A stretch of 64,000 nucleotides of DNA from Pseudomonas sp. TH15 (GTDB lineage: Bacteria > Pseudomonadota > Gammaproteobacteria > Pseudomonadales > Pseudomonadaceae): assembly GCF_016651105.1 (NCBI RefSeq), contig NZ_JAEKEL010000001.1:4578001-4642000 (forward strand), read 5' to 3'. The translations under genes were made by a program, and so were the position numbers. The notes under the pieces are model-generated. The model was not told the DNA's origin. It searched no databases and was given only the letters and a program-made list of their open reading frames with translations. Positions 1 through 8,799 of this stretch are shown here, one piece after another. How positions within the stretch are numbered: the first letter of the stretch is position 1; each line of letters begins with the position of its first letter.

Positions 1-2
1 TG

Positions 3-518
3 CTATGCCTCGGTGCTGGATCCAGTTTTGCTGCCGATACCGTGATGGTCGGCGGCGCTGCCATGTATCCGACCAAAACCATTGTCGAAAACGCGGTCAA
101 CTCCAAAGATCACACGACACTCGTCGCCGCGGTCAAGGCCGCTGGATTGGTCGACACGCTCAACAGCAAAGGGCCGTTCACCGTCTTCGCCCCCACCAAC
201 GAGGCCTTCGCAAAACTACCTGCCGGTACGGTCGACACCTTGGTCAAACCCGAACACAAGGCTGACCTGACGAAAATCCTCACTTACCACGTGGTGGCCG
301 GCACTCACACCTCCAAACAGCTGATGGATGACGCCAAAATGCACGGCGGCAAAGTGATGCTGAAAACCGTACAGGGCGAATCTCTGACCGTCATGCTGCA
401 CGACGGCAAGTTATGGGTGCAGGACGCTAAAGGAGGCAAAGCCGCCATCACCATCGCTGACGTCACACAGTCCAACGGCGTCATACACGTGATCGATACG
501 GTACTGATGCCGAATTGA
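3..518 (+). CDS. Secreted fasciclin (FAS1) domain protein, 5' end outside window
   Basis: The reading frame is already open at the window edge. It begins with the tail of a signal peptide (GAGSSFAAD, cleavage likely after SFA), so the true start lies just upstream. One FAS1 domain of about 135 residues follows, with the two conserved FAS1 blocks: H1 (FTVFAPTNEAF) and the C-terminal H2 (VIHVIDTVLMP, four residues before the stop). Small single-domain FAS1 proteins of bacteria are exported and are linked to adhesion or matrix interaction, but the ligand of this one cannot be read from sequence. An internal ATG at 42 would remove the signal peptide and is not the likely start. The gene is followed by about 160 bp of intergenic DNA before the next lipoprotein gene. 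Confidence 0.9.
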   Translation, partial: LCLGAGSSFAADTVMVGGAAMYPTKTIVENAVNSKDHTTLVAAVKAAGLVDTLNSKGPFTVFAPTNEAFAKLPAGTVDTLVKPEHKADLTKILTYHVVAGTHTSKQLMDDAKMHGGKVMLKTVQGESLTVMLHDGKLWVQDAKGGKAAITIADVTQSNGVIHVIDTVLMPN

Positions 519-680
519 TTTTCATGGCCGCGGCGGACGCGAAAATGCTCGCGTCCGCCTCAAACAGGGTTCGGCGATCTCTAGCTTGAAAGATTCAAGT
601 ATGCGCCTGACAGGCCGATAGACAACGCACCTCAGCGGGACTCGATTCCCGTCCCGCGCGTCTATCAAGGAAGACTCGTC

Positions 681-1043
681 ATGAAAAGACTGCTACTTGT
701 CCTGGCCTCCGCCGCCATCCTCACCGCGTGCTCCGATGACGCCGGCAAACAGGAGATAAAAAGCATCCTTGAATGCTCGATGGCAGCCAAGCTCGTCGGT
801 CAGACGGACAAGATCGACATCATCTCCAATCACGCCAATTGGGCATCGGCAAAAAGCGGTTACCAGCCATCGATTGCCGACGCAAAACAGATGCACGATG
901 AGATCAAAGCCAAGTGGAATCTGAGGTCTCTGCCCAGAGCGGATCAGGACGCATTGCTCGTCGGTATCTATAATTCTGATCACTGCGCAAAACTCCACGA
1001 GGGTGCAGCAATCACGGTGAACGACGTACCACCCGATGCGTGA
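681..1043 (+). CDS. Small putative lipoprotein
   Basis: This gene encodes 120 residues starting with a short basic, hydrophobic signal sequence ending in the lipobox LTAC (Cys at residue 17), so it is predicted to be lipidated and anchored in the envelope. The mature part is hydrophilic and mostly helical, with two further cysteines (in ECSMAAK and SDHCAKL) that could form a disulfide. I recognise no family. A purine-rich ribosome-binding site (AAGGAAGA) lies just before the ATG. A strong rho-independent terminator follows the stop codon, so the gene is probably transcribed alone. Confidence 0.8.
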   Translation: MKRLLLVLASAAILTACSDDAGKQEIKSILECSMAAKLVGQTDKIDIISNHANWASAKSGYQPSIADAKQMHDEIKAKWNLRSLPRADQDALLVGIYNSDHCAKLHEGAAITVNDVPPDA

Positions 1044-1065
1044 TCGCACCGCTGGCAGATAACAC

Positions 1066-1091
1066 AAAGCCCCGATTATTCGGGGCTTTTT
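1066..1091 (+). terminator. Rho-independent terminator after the lipoprotein gene
   Basis: A 9-bp stem (AAAGCCCCG / CGGGGCTTT) with a 6-base ATTATT loop ends in a T-rich tail. It lies 23 bases after the stop codon at 1043. Confidence 0.85.
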
Positions 1092-1256
1092 CGTTTCTGG
1101 CGGGCCAATTTTTTGGCGACTGAAATCTGCTTCAACACAGCGTTACGCAAACCAATAAAATATTGGCACCTTTGCACAACAAGTTGACCTGCAAAAGCAT
1201 GCCACGGCCCATCGATATCATTAGAGTATGCGCCCTTCGAAAGGAAAGGATTCTCG

Positions 1257-1952
1257 ATGACTCGATCACTCTCACGGCGCGTTGTGGCGATTACTGGCGC
1301 CCTGGGGAATCTCGGCGAGACCCTCGCTGAAATGGCAGCCGCCCAAGGTGCAGACCTGGTGCTGATCGATCAGGCGCCTATCGCGATTCCTTGCTCGGCC
1401 AAACGATTGATATTGTCGGGAGTCGATCTCACCTCCTTTGCCGATTGCCAGGAAGTCGCTCAGCAGATCAACGACCATTACGGCCGACTCGATGCGTTGG
1501 TCAACGTCGCGGGCGGCTATGCATGGGAACCCTTGCTCGGTGGCGCGATAGAAGCCTGGGACCGCCTCTATACGTTGAACTTGCGCACCGCGCTGAACGC
1601 CAGCAAAGCCATGTTGCCGCTGCTGCTGAAATCTTCCGCCGGGCGCATCGTCAATATCGGCGCGAGCATGGCGGCCAAGGCCGGGTTGGGGATGGGCGCC
1701 TATGCTGCCTCGAAATCCAGCGTACTGCGCCTGACGGAAAGCCTTGCCGAGGAACTCAAAGACATGGACATCACGGTCAACGCGGTGCTGCCGAGCATTC
1801 TCGACACGCCGCAAAATCGCGGGGCCATGCCGGACGCCGACCATCAGCGCTGGGTGACGCCGGCGCAACTGGCCGCCGTCATCCTGTTCCTGATCTCGGA
1901 ACAAGCCTCAGCGGTCACCGGCACGGGTATTCCGGTGATGGGTCGCATGTAG
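1257..1952 (+). CDS. SDR family NAD(P)-dependent oxidoreductase
   Basis: A 231-residue classical short-chain dehydrogenase/reductase. The Rossmann cofactor loop TGALGNLG lies at residues 14-21. An NVAGG motif follows near residue 84, then the catalytic Ser (in NIGAS) and the YAASK Tyr/Lys pair near residue 155. The C terminus ends in a typical SDR tail (TGTGIPVMG). The substrate cannot be inferred. An AraC-type regulator gene follows on the same strand and may control or be co-transcribed with this gene. The ATG follows AAGGAAAGGA, a good ribosome-binding site. Confidence 0.9.
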   Translation: MTRSLSRRVVAITGALGNLGETLAEMAAAQGADLVLIDQAPIAIPCSAKRLILSGVDLTSFADCQEVAQQINDHYGRLDALVNVAGGYAWEPLLGGAIEAWDRLYTLNLRTALNASKAMLPLLLKSSAGRIVNIGASMAAKAGLGMGAYAASKSSVLRLTESLAEELKDMDITVNAVLPSILDTPQNRGAMPDADHQRWVTPAQLAAVILFLISEQASAVTGTGIPVMGRM

Positions 1953-2042
1953 CGTCGATTGACGCCGCGCGCTCTCGCGACGTCGCCTCCTTCAAATTTC
2001 GGAAAAGCAAGATCACCGGATTACCGGACTTCCCCGCCTCCC

Positions 2043-3110
2043 ATGCGACCCGCCACCTCCAGCGCTGCATTCGTCAACCACGTCCTTGATGTCGCCGAGC
2101 GACACGGTTGCGATGGCGATTGGCTGTTGAACCAGATCGGCCTCGCCCGCGAACAACTGGCCGACTCCATGCTGCGCGTGCCCATGCGCCATGTGCGCGC
2201 GCTTCTGGACCTGACGGCGCGCGTCAGTAACCTTGCGCATTTCGGCCTGCTGGTCGGCGCGGCGGTGCGCCCCGGCACCTACGGCGCGCTCGGTTATGTG
2301 TTGATGACCAGCCCGACGCTGGGTGAATCGATGAACATGATTCTGCGTTTCGGCAAAATCGTTTACGACTGCCCCTCCAGCCAAACGCGGATCGTCATCA
2401 GCGACGGACGCGTGACACTTGAACATCAACGCATCAGTGAACTGGAACCTTATTGCGCGCTGCATCAGGAAGCGTTGCTGGTCGGCTGGGCGGCGTTCGG
2501 ACGCTGGTTGATCGCCAGCAACGCGCCCATGCTCGAAGTGCGCATGATGCATTCGCCTATCGGTGATACGGCCCTGTATGAACACTTTTTTGGCTGCCCG
2601 GTGCAGTTCGATGCTGGCAGCAATGCGCTGGTGTTTGCCGAGTCACTGCTGTCGAGCAGGATCCACGGCGCCGATCCGCGCGCCCATCGCAACATGCTGC
2701 TGGAGGCTGACTGGCAAATGTGCCTGGCCTATCCAGCGCTCACCGCCACCGATCGGTTGCGCGCCCTGCTCACCGAACAACTGCCGAGCGGCGATTTCAG
2801 TTTGAAAAGTCTGGCGAGCCAGTTGGCCATTTCACCGCGCACCCTGCAGCGCAAACTGGCGGTCGAGGGTGAAAACTTCAATCAGGTTCTGGAAAACCTG
2901 CGCATGGAACTGGCCGATCATTACTTGCGACGCACCGACTCCAGCATCATGGACATCGCCCTGCTGCTGGGCTTTTCTCAAGCCAGTTCTTTCAGCCATG
3001 CATTTCGCCAGGCGCATGGCATCTCTCCGGCGGAATATCGCAAAACCCTTCGCGCCAAACCGAATACCACCGCGGCAAGAGTCGACATGGATCGCCAATC
3101 GAGGGCTTGA
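2043..3110 (+). CDS. AraC family transcriptional regulator (arabinose-binding-domain type)
   Basis: A 355-residue regulator. The N-terminal two thirds match the ligand-sensing domain of OruR/ArgR-like AraC proteins (DLTARVSNLAHFGLLVGAA and GYVLMTSPTLGES segments). The C-terminal 100 residues hold the two helix-turn-helix motifs, with LASQLAISPRTLQRKL and the AraC signature around DIALLLGFSQASSFSHAFR. The frame is open upstream to a TTG at 1959, but residues before the ATG at 2043 look non-conserved and that stretch lies immediately after the SDR stop, so 2043 is preferred. The position downstream of the SDR gene suggests a local regulator. Confidence 0.85.
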   Translation: MRPATSSAAFVNHVLDVAERHGCDGDWLLNQIGLAREQLADSMLRVPMRHVRALLDLTARVSNLAHFGLLVGAAVRPGTYGALGYVLMTSPTLGESMNMILRFGKIVYDCPSSQTRIVISDGRVTLEHQRISELEPYCALHQEALLVGWAAFGRWLIASNAPMLEVRMMHSPIGDTALYEHFFGCPVQFDAGSNALVFAESLLSSRIHGADPRAHRNMLLEADWQMCLAYPALTATDRLRALLTEQLPSGDFSLKSLASQLAISPRTLQRKLAVEGENFNQVLENLRMELADHYLRRTDSSIMDIALLLGFSQASSFSHAFRQAHGISPAEYRKTLRAKPNTTAARVDMDRQSRA

Positions 3111-3212
3111 TCTGGGTCAATGGCGCCGCGCGGCAAACGCTCAAAATAGTCGCAGAAACTGAATCAGTCGCTACGCAGCGAACTGAATGGCCAACAAGGC
3201 CAAGGCGGCAAC

Positions 3213-4792
3213 ATGCATCGCGCGCGGATTATCGGGGTAAGCGTCTTTCTGGCAATTCTCAGTGTGGTGGTTTCACTGGGGTTGGCGTGTTACCTGGCGT
3301 GGATGCTGGCGATCAATAGCACTCATCAACGTCTCGAAGCCCTCGCCCAAATCGCTTCGCATCAGGCAGACGTCACACTGCGCGAAGCCTCCACGGCGCT
3401 CAAAACCTTAGCGGCGTTGCCCCTTGCACCGTGTACCGCCGAGGGCATCGATCAGATGCGTCTGATCGCACTCAACGTTCATTCGGTGAAGTCGGTGGGC
3501 TATGTCGAAGAAGAAGTCTTCGTTTGCAGTTCCTGGGGCACCGTAGGTAAACACGTGGCGCCATGGCCGGAAGACTTCACCACTGCGGATGGCGTGCGTG
3601 TCTCGGTCAATGTCGAGCCCAGAATCGCCCCGTCAAAACCGATGATGGCGCTGCAATATGCAGCCTTCAACGTGCTGGTCGACCCGAAGCAGTTTCTCGA
3701 AGTCGCACTCGATGACAACGTGAAACTGGCGATCGCCGCCAGCAGCGGGCACTTGGTCGGCGCGTCTAGCGCAGGTCTGGATAAAATCCTTGCCCTGTTC
3801 CACGGCGGCTCGCATGCCGGGTTGGCGGACGGCTATCTGTACGCCCTGGTCGGGCGCGGCGACTGGATTGCCGTCGCCGCCGTCTCGCGGGACGAGATCT
3901 GGAGCGACCTGCGCCGTGCCGAATGGTTACTCCTGCCGTTCGGCGCGATCACGGCAATGCTGTTGTTGATCATGATCTGGCGGGGGCCAAGCGCCAATTG
4001 TCGCCGCTGGCGGAGCTGAAACGCGCCGTGCAGCAACACGAATTCGTGGCGCATTACCAGCCGATCATGGACCTGTACAACGAACATTGCGTCGGCGCAG
4101 AGGTGCTGGTGCGCTGGCAGCAACCGGACGGCAATCTGGTCTCGCCTTTACAGTTCATCCCTTTGGCTGAACACAGTGGTTTGATCCTGCCGATTACCGA
4201 TCAGGTCATCGACGAAGTCATGCGCGACCTGGGCCCGGCACTGGCGGCTGACCCGCGCCTGCACGTGTCGATCAACCTGTCAGCCGCCGATGTCGACAGC
4301 GGACGCTTTATGCCGGTATTGCACGCCGCCATGGGCAAATCCCGGGTGCGCCCCGCGCAGGTCTGGCTGGAGGTAACTGAAGGTGGCCTGGTCGACATCG
4401 AACGTGCTCGCCACGTTCTCGAAAACGCAAGAGCCAGCGGTCACTGTGTGGCCATCGATGACTTCGGCACGGGTTATTCGAGCCTTAAACATTTGCAGGA
4501 ATTGCCGCTGGATGTCTTGAAGCTCGATAAGGCTTTCATCGACCGCATCAATAGCGACGGCCAGCCCTGCCCGGTCACCGAGCAGATCATGCAAATGGCT
4601 AACAGACTGGGTTTGGAGATGGTGGCCGAAGGCGTCGAGCAAGCGCACCAGATCGACAGTCTCAAGGCGCACCATGTCCGTTTCGCCCAAGGCTGGTATT
4701 TCGCCAAAGCCATGCGCGCCAGTGAGTTCCTGCGTTTTTATCGCGAGCACTTGCCGAGCCCTGAGCCGCTTGCGCTCGCTACAAGCGCCTGA
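3213..4792 (+). pseudogene. CSS-motif/EAL cyclic-di-GMP phosphodiesterase, frameshifted
   Basis: The first frame (3213-4019) encodes a transmembrane helix (about residues 6-30), a periplasmic CSS-motif domain with its signature cysteines (LAPCTAEG and FVCSSWG), and a second helix ending in LLLIMIWRG. The EAL domain continues in another frame from about 3983 to 4792 (GAKRQLSPLAEL...). The break falls in a run of five G at 3982-3986, and one more G joins the halves as ...WRGAKRQ. The EAL domain keeps its catalytic set: EVLVRW, the Asn of NLSAAD, EVTE, DDFGTGYSS, the Lys of LKLDK, and AEGVEQ. The restored protein would be about 526 residues, normal for redox-sensing, DsbA/DsbB-linked CSS-EAL phosphodiesterases that hydrolyse c-di-GMP. 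As it stands, the product would be an inactive membrane fragment. Confidence 0.88.
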
Positions 4793-4835
4793 TGCAGGAT
4801 TGTGCACAGATGACCCGCTGACGAAAACGGTCGCC

Positions 4836-5380
4836 TCAAACGCCGTCACGAACCTGCATCAGTGCAAATCCCAACAGATTCAGGCCTTCCCACAGGTTGG
4901 GATCTTTCGCCTTCGCGTCATCCTGAGTCAGACCAATGCCCCAAATGTTATCCACCGGACTTGCCTCGACGATAACCCTCGATCCCGTCTCCTTGAGAAA
5001 CGCGTTCATCTCGGGGTTTTGCGCAAACTTGGCCTGGTTGGCCCGCACGACAATCGCATAGCGCTGTTGCAGCCAATCCTGATCGTTGAATCCGCGCACC
5101 TTGCGGCCCACTGCCTTGGCTTCGTTGGGCGTGGAGGCCTGGAGCACTTGCGCACGAATGTCGTCATCACCAAACAGCGCGGCTTTCTCAGCCATCATGA
5201 AATGTTCGGCGGTCAGGTAACGTTGCCCATCGACCGTGAATTCGGCGTTGTACCATTGGCTGAAGCACGAAGCGGTCACGCCACTTTTGCTGCGTTGATG
5301 GCCCCAGAAAAAGTAAACTCGAGTTTCTCTCCCGAATTGAAGCGAGCGCGAAGCTCTTCAAGATATTTAGAGTCGTGCAA
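4836..5380 (-). pseudogene. NADAR family protein (YbiA-like), frameshifted near its start
   Basis: Most of the NADAR domain is in one frame (for example FFWGHQRSKSG, QWYNAEF, TAEHFMMAEKA, DNIWGIGL). This family hydrolyses N-glycosidic bonds, for example in reactive riboflavin intermediates or ADP-ribosyl derivatives. The N-terminal 23 residues (HDSKYLEELRARFNSG...) lie in another frame beginning at a TTG codon at 5380 that follows AGGAGG. The frames meet at a run of five A (plus strand, 5308-5312). A sixth base would give the continuous sequence EFTFFWGHQRS, as in intact homologues. The restored length is about 181 residues. Without restoration, only a GTG at 5279 could start the domain and the conserved FFWGH segment would be lost. 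Confidence 0.8.
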
Positions 5381-5483
5381 TGATGCCTCCTCGGCGACGG
5401 CTTGTTTATGTGCGCGATTTAACACCACTGGCGCGGATAAATCTCGATTCACGGGTTAACTCGAGTGAGTAAAGGATTGATCA

Positions 5484-5693
5484 ATGGCGAACAAACAAAC
5501 AGTCAGTAACGACTCGGCGACGGCCACTGAAATCGAGCGTTCTATTCTGGCCCTGAACAAAATGGCCGAACGCCTGTGGGGCGAGGGACGCGAGGCAGAA
5601 GCCAAGGCCCTGCTCGATGCACTTGATGCATTGAACCGGGCACTCGACAGGATCCGCATTGGCGAAAGTCGCAGAGTGGTTACCCTTCATTGA
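5484..5693 (+). CDS. Small hypothetical protein
   Basis: A 69-residue, strongly helical and charged protein with Ala/Leu/Glu/Arg-rich heptads (ILALNKMAERLWGEGREAEAKALLDALDALNRALDRI) that could form a short coiled coil or helical hairpin. It has no signal peptide. An AAAGGA ribosome-binding site lies 8 bases before the ATG. It resembles small conserved hypothetical proteins of pseudomonads, but I recognise no function. Confidence 0.6.
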   Translation: MANKQTVSNDSATATEIERSILALNKMAERLWGEGREAEAKALLDALDALNRALDRIRIGESRRVVTLH

Positions 5694-5821
5694 GTCTGCC
5701 GCTCAGCTCAGAGATTGCAGCTGTACTGATACTCGAACGGGTAGAACGCTGCATAGACGCCGGCCACACCAGATAGTCACCCGATCAAAACGGTTCATCC
5801 CTACATTCAGGACGCTTCATC

Positions 5822-6366
5822 ATGCATAGGATTGCTGTGTGTCTCGCGGTACTTTCAAGTCTTGCCGGTTGCACTGACTACAAATGGGGGCATAACTGGA
5901 AACCCGACGCCCACGCAGGCTGGGTCGATGAAACCTCCCCTCGCGGCAACACCATTGTGAAAACCGTTTGCGCCGCCGAACCACTGCGAGTGACGTTGCA
6001 TCAGGTGGGTGAAACGTCCGTAGTCGCGCTGTTTATGATTCCGTTGTTTTACTCAACACCCGATGACAAATACCGACCTTTCGCGATCGTCACCAGCCAC
6101 CCGACGCTGGACAACTGCGCTGTACGCAATCCGCTGGTGGTAAAAATGGATAACCAGGTGATCAAGAACCTCGAGTGGTCGTCTCGAAGCAGCAAAGGCA
6201 TATGCATCATCCAGATCCCCGCGAGCGAGATGGAGGGCGAATCACTTTCGATCGAAGTCGATCAGAACGTTCTGCCCTGCACGGCAGCGCCCATAACCTT
6301 CAAGAAAAAAGCTATTTCTGTCTGCGTGATACCAAGTTCGGAGGGTCGCCCGCCTGCGATGACTAG
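5822..6366 (+). CDS. Putative lipoprotein, probably frameshifted near its 3' end
   Basis: The N terminus is a lipoprotein signal (SSLAGC, Cys at residue 17). The rest looks like a beta-rich envelope protein with paired cysteines and no recognised family. The uninterrupted frame runs to 6481 and would overlap the convergent LysR gene by 119 bases with a low-quality tail. If one A is added to the run of six A at 6305-6310, the frame becomes ...FKKKSYFCLRDTKFGGS and stops at TAG 6364-6366, exactly at the end of the LysR gene. I prefer that end, which is an inference; if it is wrong, the gene is 5822-6481 (219 aa). Confidence 0.65.
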
Positions 6367-7259
6367 TCGGGTTGGCTGCAATCGAGCAACCACTGCCTCA
6401 AGGCCTGAATTTTTCTCGAATCGGCCGTTTCATGTGGCGTCACCAGATAAAAACCCAAGGGATCTTGCAGGCGCAGACTGAAGGGCGCGACCAGACGCCC
6501 CGCACGCAAGTCATCATCGACATAGGTCGAACGGCCGATGCACACGCCCTGCCCGTCCACGGCCGCCTGCACCGCCATCAGTGCCAGGTCAAAAGTCAGC
6601 CGTGGCCCGGCAGCCAAATGCGATGGTTGGCCAGCCGCGCCCAGCCAGGTGCTCCAGTCATCGGCCGTCACGCCACTGACCTGCAACAGAGTGTGGTGAG
6701 CGAGATCCGCAGGTACGTTCAAGGCTTTCGGGCCGCTGAGCAATGCCGGGCTGCACACCGGGAAGATTTCATCGGACATCAGAAAATCAGCGCGCAGGCC
6801 TTTCCAGTCGCCACGGCCGTAGCGAATCGCCGCATCGATTGCGCCCTTGCGAAAATCCACCAGATCGGTGGATGCACTGACTCGCACATCGATCTCGGGA
6901 AATGCCTGCTGAAATGACGGCAGCCGCGGCAGCAACCACTTTGACGCTACCGACACCAGCGTACTGAGGGTCAACACGCTGTTGTTGCGCGACGCCAGCA
7001 GTTGCTCCGTTGAATAGCGCAACTCATGAAACGCCGCCCGAAGGCCAGGAAAGTACGCCTGCCCGTCGTCGCTGAGCGCCAAGCCATCCTTGAGCCGCAG
7101 AAACAGCTGCACGCCGAGCTCGTTTTCAAGTCGACGAATCTGATGACTGATCGCCGTTTGCGTGACATTCAGTTCTTCGGCCGCTTTGGTAAAGCTCATA
7201 TGCCGAGCGGCGGACTCAAAGGCTCTCAAGCCGTTCAGGGAAGGAAGTCTGGCGATCAT
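6363..7259 (-). CDS. LysR family transcriptional regulator, GcvA type
   Basis: A 298-residue LysR regulator. The N-terminal winged helix-turn-helix is close to GcvA (LPSLNGLRAFESAARH, SFTKAAEELNVTQTAISHQI), and a type 2 periplasmic-binding effector domain follows. The ATG at 7259 is preferred over 7277 because AGGA lies at the right distance in front of it. It is divergent from the glutathione transferase gene at 7369, the usual arrangement for a LysR regulator and its target. Its stop codon shares the palindromic CTAG with the end of the convergent lipoprotein gene. Confidence 0.9.
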   Translation of the reverse strand: MIARLPSLNGLRAFESAARHMSFTKAAEELNVTQTAISHQIRRLENELGVQLFLRLKDGLALSDDGQAYFPGLRAAFHELRYSTEQLLASRNNSVLTLSTLVSVASKWLLPRLPSFQQAFPEIDVRVSASTDLVDFRKGAIDAAIRYGRGDWKGLRADFLMSDEIFPVCSPALLSGPKALNVPADLAHHTLLQVSGVTADDWSTWLGAAGQPSHLAAGPRLTFDLALMAVQAAVDGQGVCIGRSTYVDDDLRAGRLVAPFSLRLQDPLGFYLVTPHETADSRKIQALRQWLLDCSQPD

Positions 7260-7368
7260 TGGCAATCCTGCGCTCATGAGATTTTGTCATACGCTAACAG
7301 CACAAATGACCTTTGCGAATCCCCACGCCGCAATGGATTCTGGCGCCTCCTCCTTACCAGGCATTGCC

Positions 7369-7980
7369 ATGAAACTGTATTTCGCACCCATGACCTGCTC
7401 GCTGTCGCCTCACATCGTTCTGCGCGAGCTGGAGTTACCCTTCGAACTGATTCGCGTGAATAACCAGAGCAAGTGCACCGCCGATGGCCGTGACTTTCGC
7501 ACCATCAATCCCAAGGGCTACGTCGCAGCGCTGGAACTGGACAATGGCGAGGTGCTGACGGAAGGGCCGGCGATCCTGCAGTTTCTCGTTGATCAAGTTC
7601 CCGGCAACACGCTGGCACCGGCACAGGGCACTTGGGAGCGCGTACGGTTACAGGAACATCTGAGTTTCATCAGTTCGGAAATTCATGGTGGCAGCGCACC
7701 GTTGTTCAATGCGGACTTGCCGGACACGGTCAAAACGATGTTCAAGCAGAAGCTCTGCAAACGCCTCGATTTCCTCTGTCACCAGCTCGCAGATCAGCAA
7801 TACCTGATGGTGACGTTCGGTGTGGCCGACGCCTATCTGTTCACCGTGCTCGGGTGGCTGCCGACGTTCGATATCGATATCCGCGATTGGCCGGTGCTGG
7901 CGGCCTACCTGCGCCGTATCGCCGCGCGCCGCAGTGTCGTTTCGGCCATGGCGGCTGAAGCGGCGACTGCGCCGGTCTGA
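7369..7980 (+). CDS. Glutathione S-transferase family protein (beta-class-like)
   Basis: A 203-residue protein with an N-terminal thioredoxin-like GST domain (MKLYFAPMTCSLSPHIVLRE) holding the Cys-Ser pair near residue 10 that beta-class enzymes use. INPKGYVAALE (cis-Pro region analogue) and LTEGPAILQFL (glutathione-binding loop) follow. The C-terminal helical domain contains the conserved N-capping box region (FGVADAYLFTVLGW). The frame is open far upstream, but the domain starts exactly at the ATG at 7369. It is divergent from the GcvA-type regulator. The likely role is glutathione conjugation or reduction of electrophiles in the cytosol; the substrate is unknown. Confidence 0.9.
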   Translation: MKLYFAPMTCSLSPHIVLRELELPFELIRVNNQSKCTADGRDFRTINPKGYVAALELDNGEVLTEGPAILQFLVDQVPGNTLAPAQGTWERVRLQEHLSFISSEIHGGSAPLFNADLPDTVKTMFKQKLCKRLDFLCHQLADQQYLMVTFGVADAYLFTVLGWLPTFDIDIRDWPVLAAYLRRIAARRSVVSAMAAEAATAPV

Positions 7981-8073
7981 TCGGGATTTACAGCGGATTT
8001 GCTCTGAACGGGCCATGCCGGCGGGGAATCTGTAAACTGGCGCGATCCTTATCCGCTCAAACAAGAGATCCTC

Positions 8074-8454
8074 ATGGCAAACCACGACATCACCTTCACC
8101 CCCGACCCTGACGCGGATTCCATTTCCTCGGACGTCGCCGGTTTCGGCGGCCTGTTGGTCTCCACCCAGATCCCGACCCGCGCCGACGGCAGTCTGGAGC
8201 TGGGCGGCATCATCGAGCAGAGCGAATGCACCTTGCAGGCGCTGAAGGTCGCGTTGGAACGTGCCGGCAGTTCCATGGACCGCGTCATGCACCTGACGAT
8301 CTACCTCACCGACATGGCTGACCGCGCCGCGTTCAACGAGGTTTACAAACGTTTTTTTGCCAAGCCGTGGCCGGTCCGCGCCGCTGTTGGCGTGGCATCA
8401 CTGGCCGTTGAAGGTATGCGTGTTGAAGTCACCGCGATGGCGGCCAAGGGCTGA
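8074..8454 (+). CDS. RidA family protein
   Basis: A 126-residue member of the RidA/YjgF/UK114 family. Canonical members deaminate reactive enamine/imine intermediates released by PLP enzymes. Visible family features are FGGLLVSTQIP, the repeated helix ECTLQALKVALERAGSSMD and VMHLTIYLTDMADRAAFNEV. The C terminus ends RVEVTAMAAKG, where canonical RidA has an Arg-containing RVEIEAIA motif. Family assignment is secure, but whether it has deaminase activity is not. An ATG with a weak AGAGATCC upstream starts the gene. Confidence 0.9.
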   Translation: MANHDITFTPDPDADSISSDVAGFGGLLVSTQIPTRADGSLELGGIIEQSECTLQALKVALERAGSSMDRVMHLTIYLTDMADRAAFNEVYKRFFAKPWPVRAAVGVASLAVEGMRVEVTAMAAKG

Positions 8455-8469
8455 CACCCGCGAAATCCC

Positions 8470-8562
8470 CCGTAGGAGCTGTCGAGTAAACGAGGCTGCG
8501 ATCCTTTGATCTTGAAAATCAAAGCCAGAATCAACAGATCGCAGCGTGCCGCAGCTCCTACA
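8470..8562. repeat. REP-type palindrome, GCTGCGATC family
   Basis: An imperfect inverted repeat. The left arm reads GTAGGAGCTG...GAGGCTGCGATCCTTTGATC and the right arm GATCGCAGCGTGCCGCAGCTCCTAC. It is the same family as the elements at 44735 and 54422. It is intergenic, between ridA and rlhA. Confidence 0.75.
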
Positions 8563-8603
8563 ATGTTTGGCGGTGTCCCCGGAACCCGCGACAACGCAAA
8601 ATC

Positions 8604-8698
8604 CTGTAGGAGCCAAGCTTGCTCGCGATGGCGCCGGCACAGCTTGCCAGGCTGCTGCCTGACATACCGCTTTCGCGAGCAGGCTCGGCTCCTGCAGG
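8604..8698. repeat. REP-type palindrome, GCTCGCGA family
   Basis: An inverted repeat whose arms are TGTAGGAGCC...GCTTGCTCGCGATGG and TTTCGCGAGCAGGCTCGGCTCCTGCAG. It is related to the elements at 11353 and 33715. It sits 100 bp before rlhA. Confidence 0.75.
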
Positions 8699-8799
8699 TG
8701 CGCAGTGGAGAGTGACGCCATCGGGCAGCACGGGCGTGCCGGGCGCGCGTTTCGGGGGTAGAATGCGCGCCTAACCGTGACAGCCTGACTAAAAAAACT

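Noticed and set aside
3982..3986. Programmed ribosomal frameshift in the EAL gene
   Set aside because: No stimulatory hairpin or slippery heptamer of known type is evident, and seven other genes show the same kind of break, which a shared technical cause explains better.
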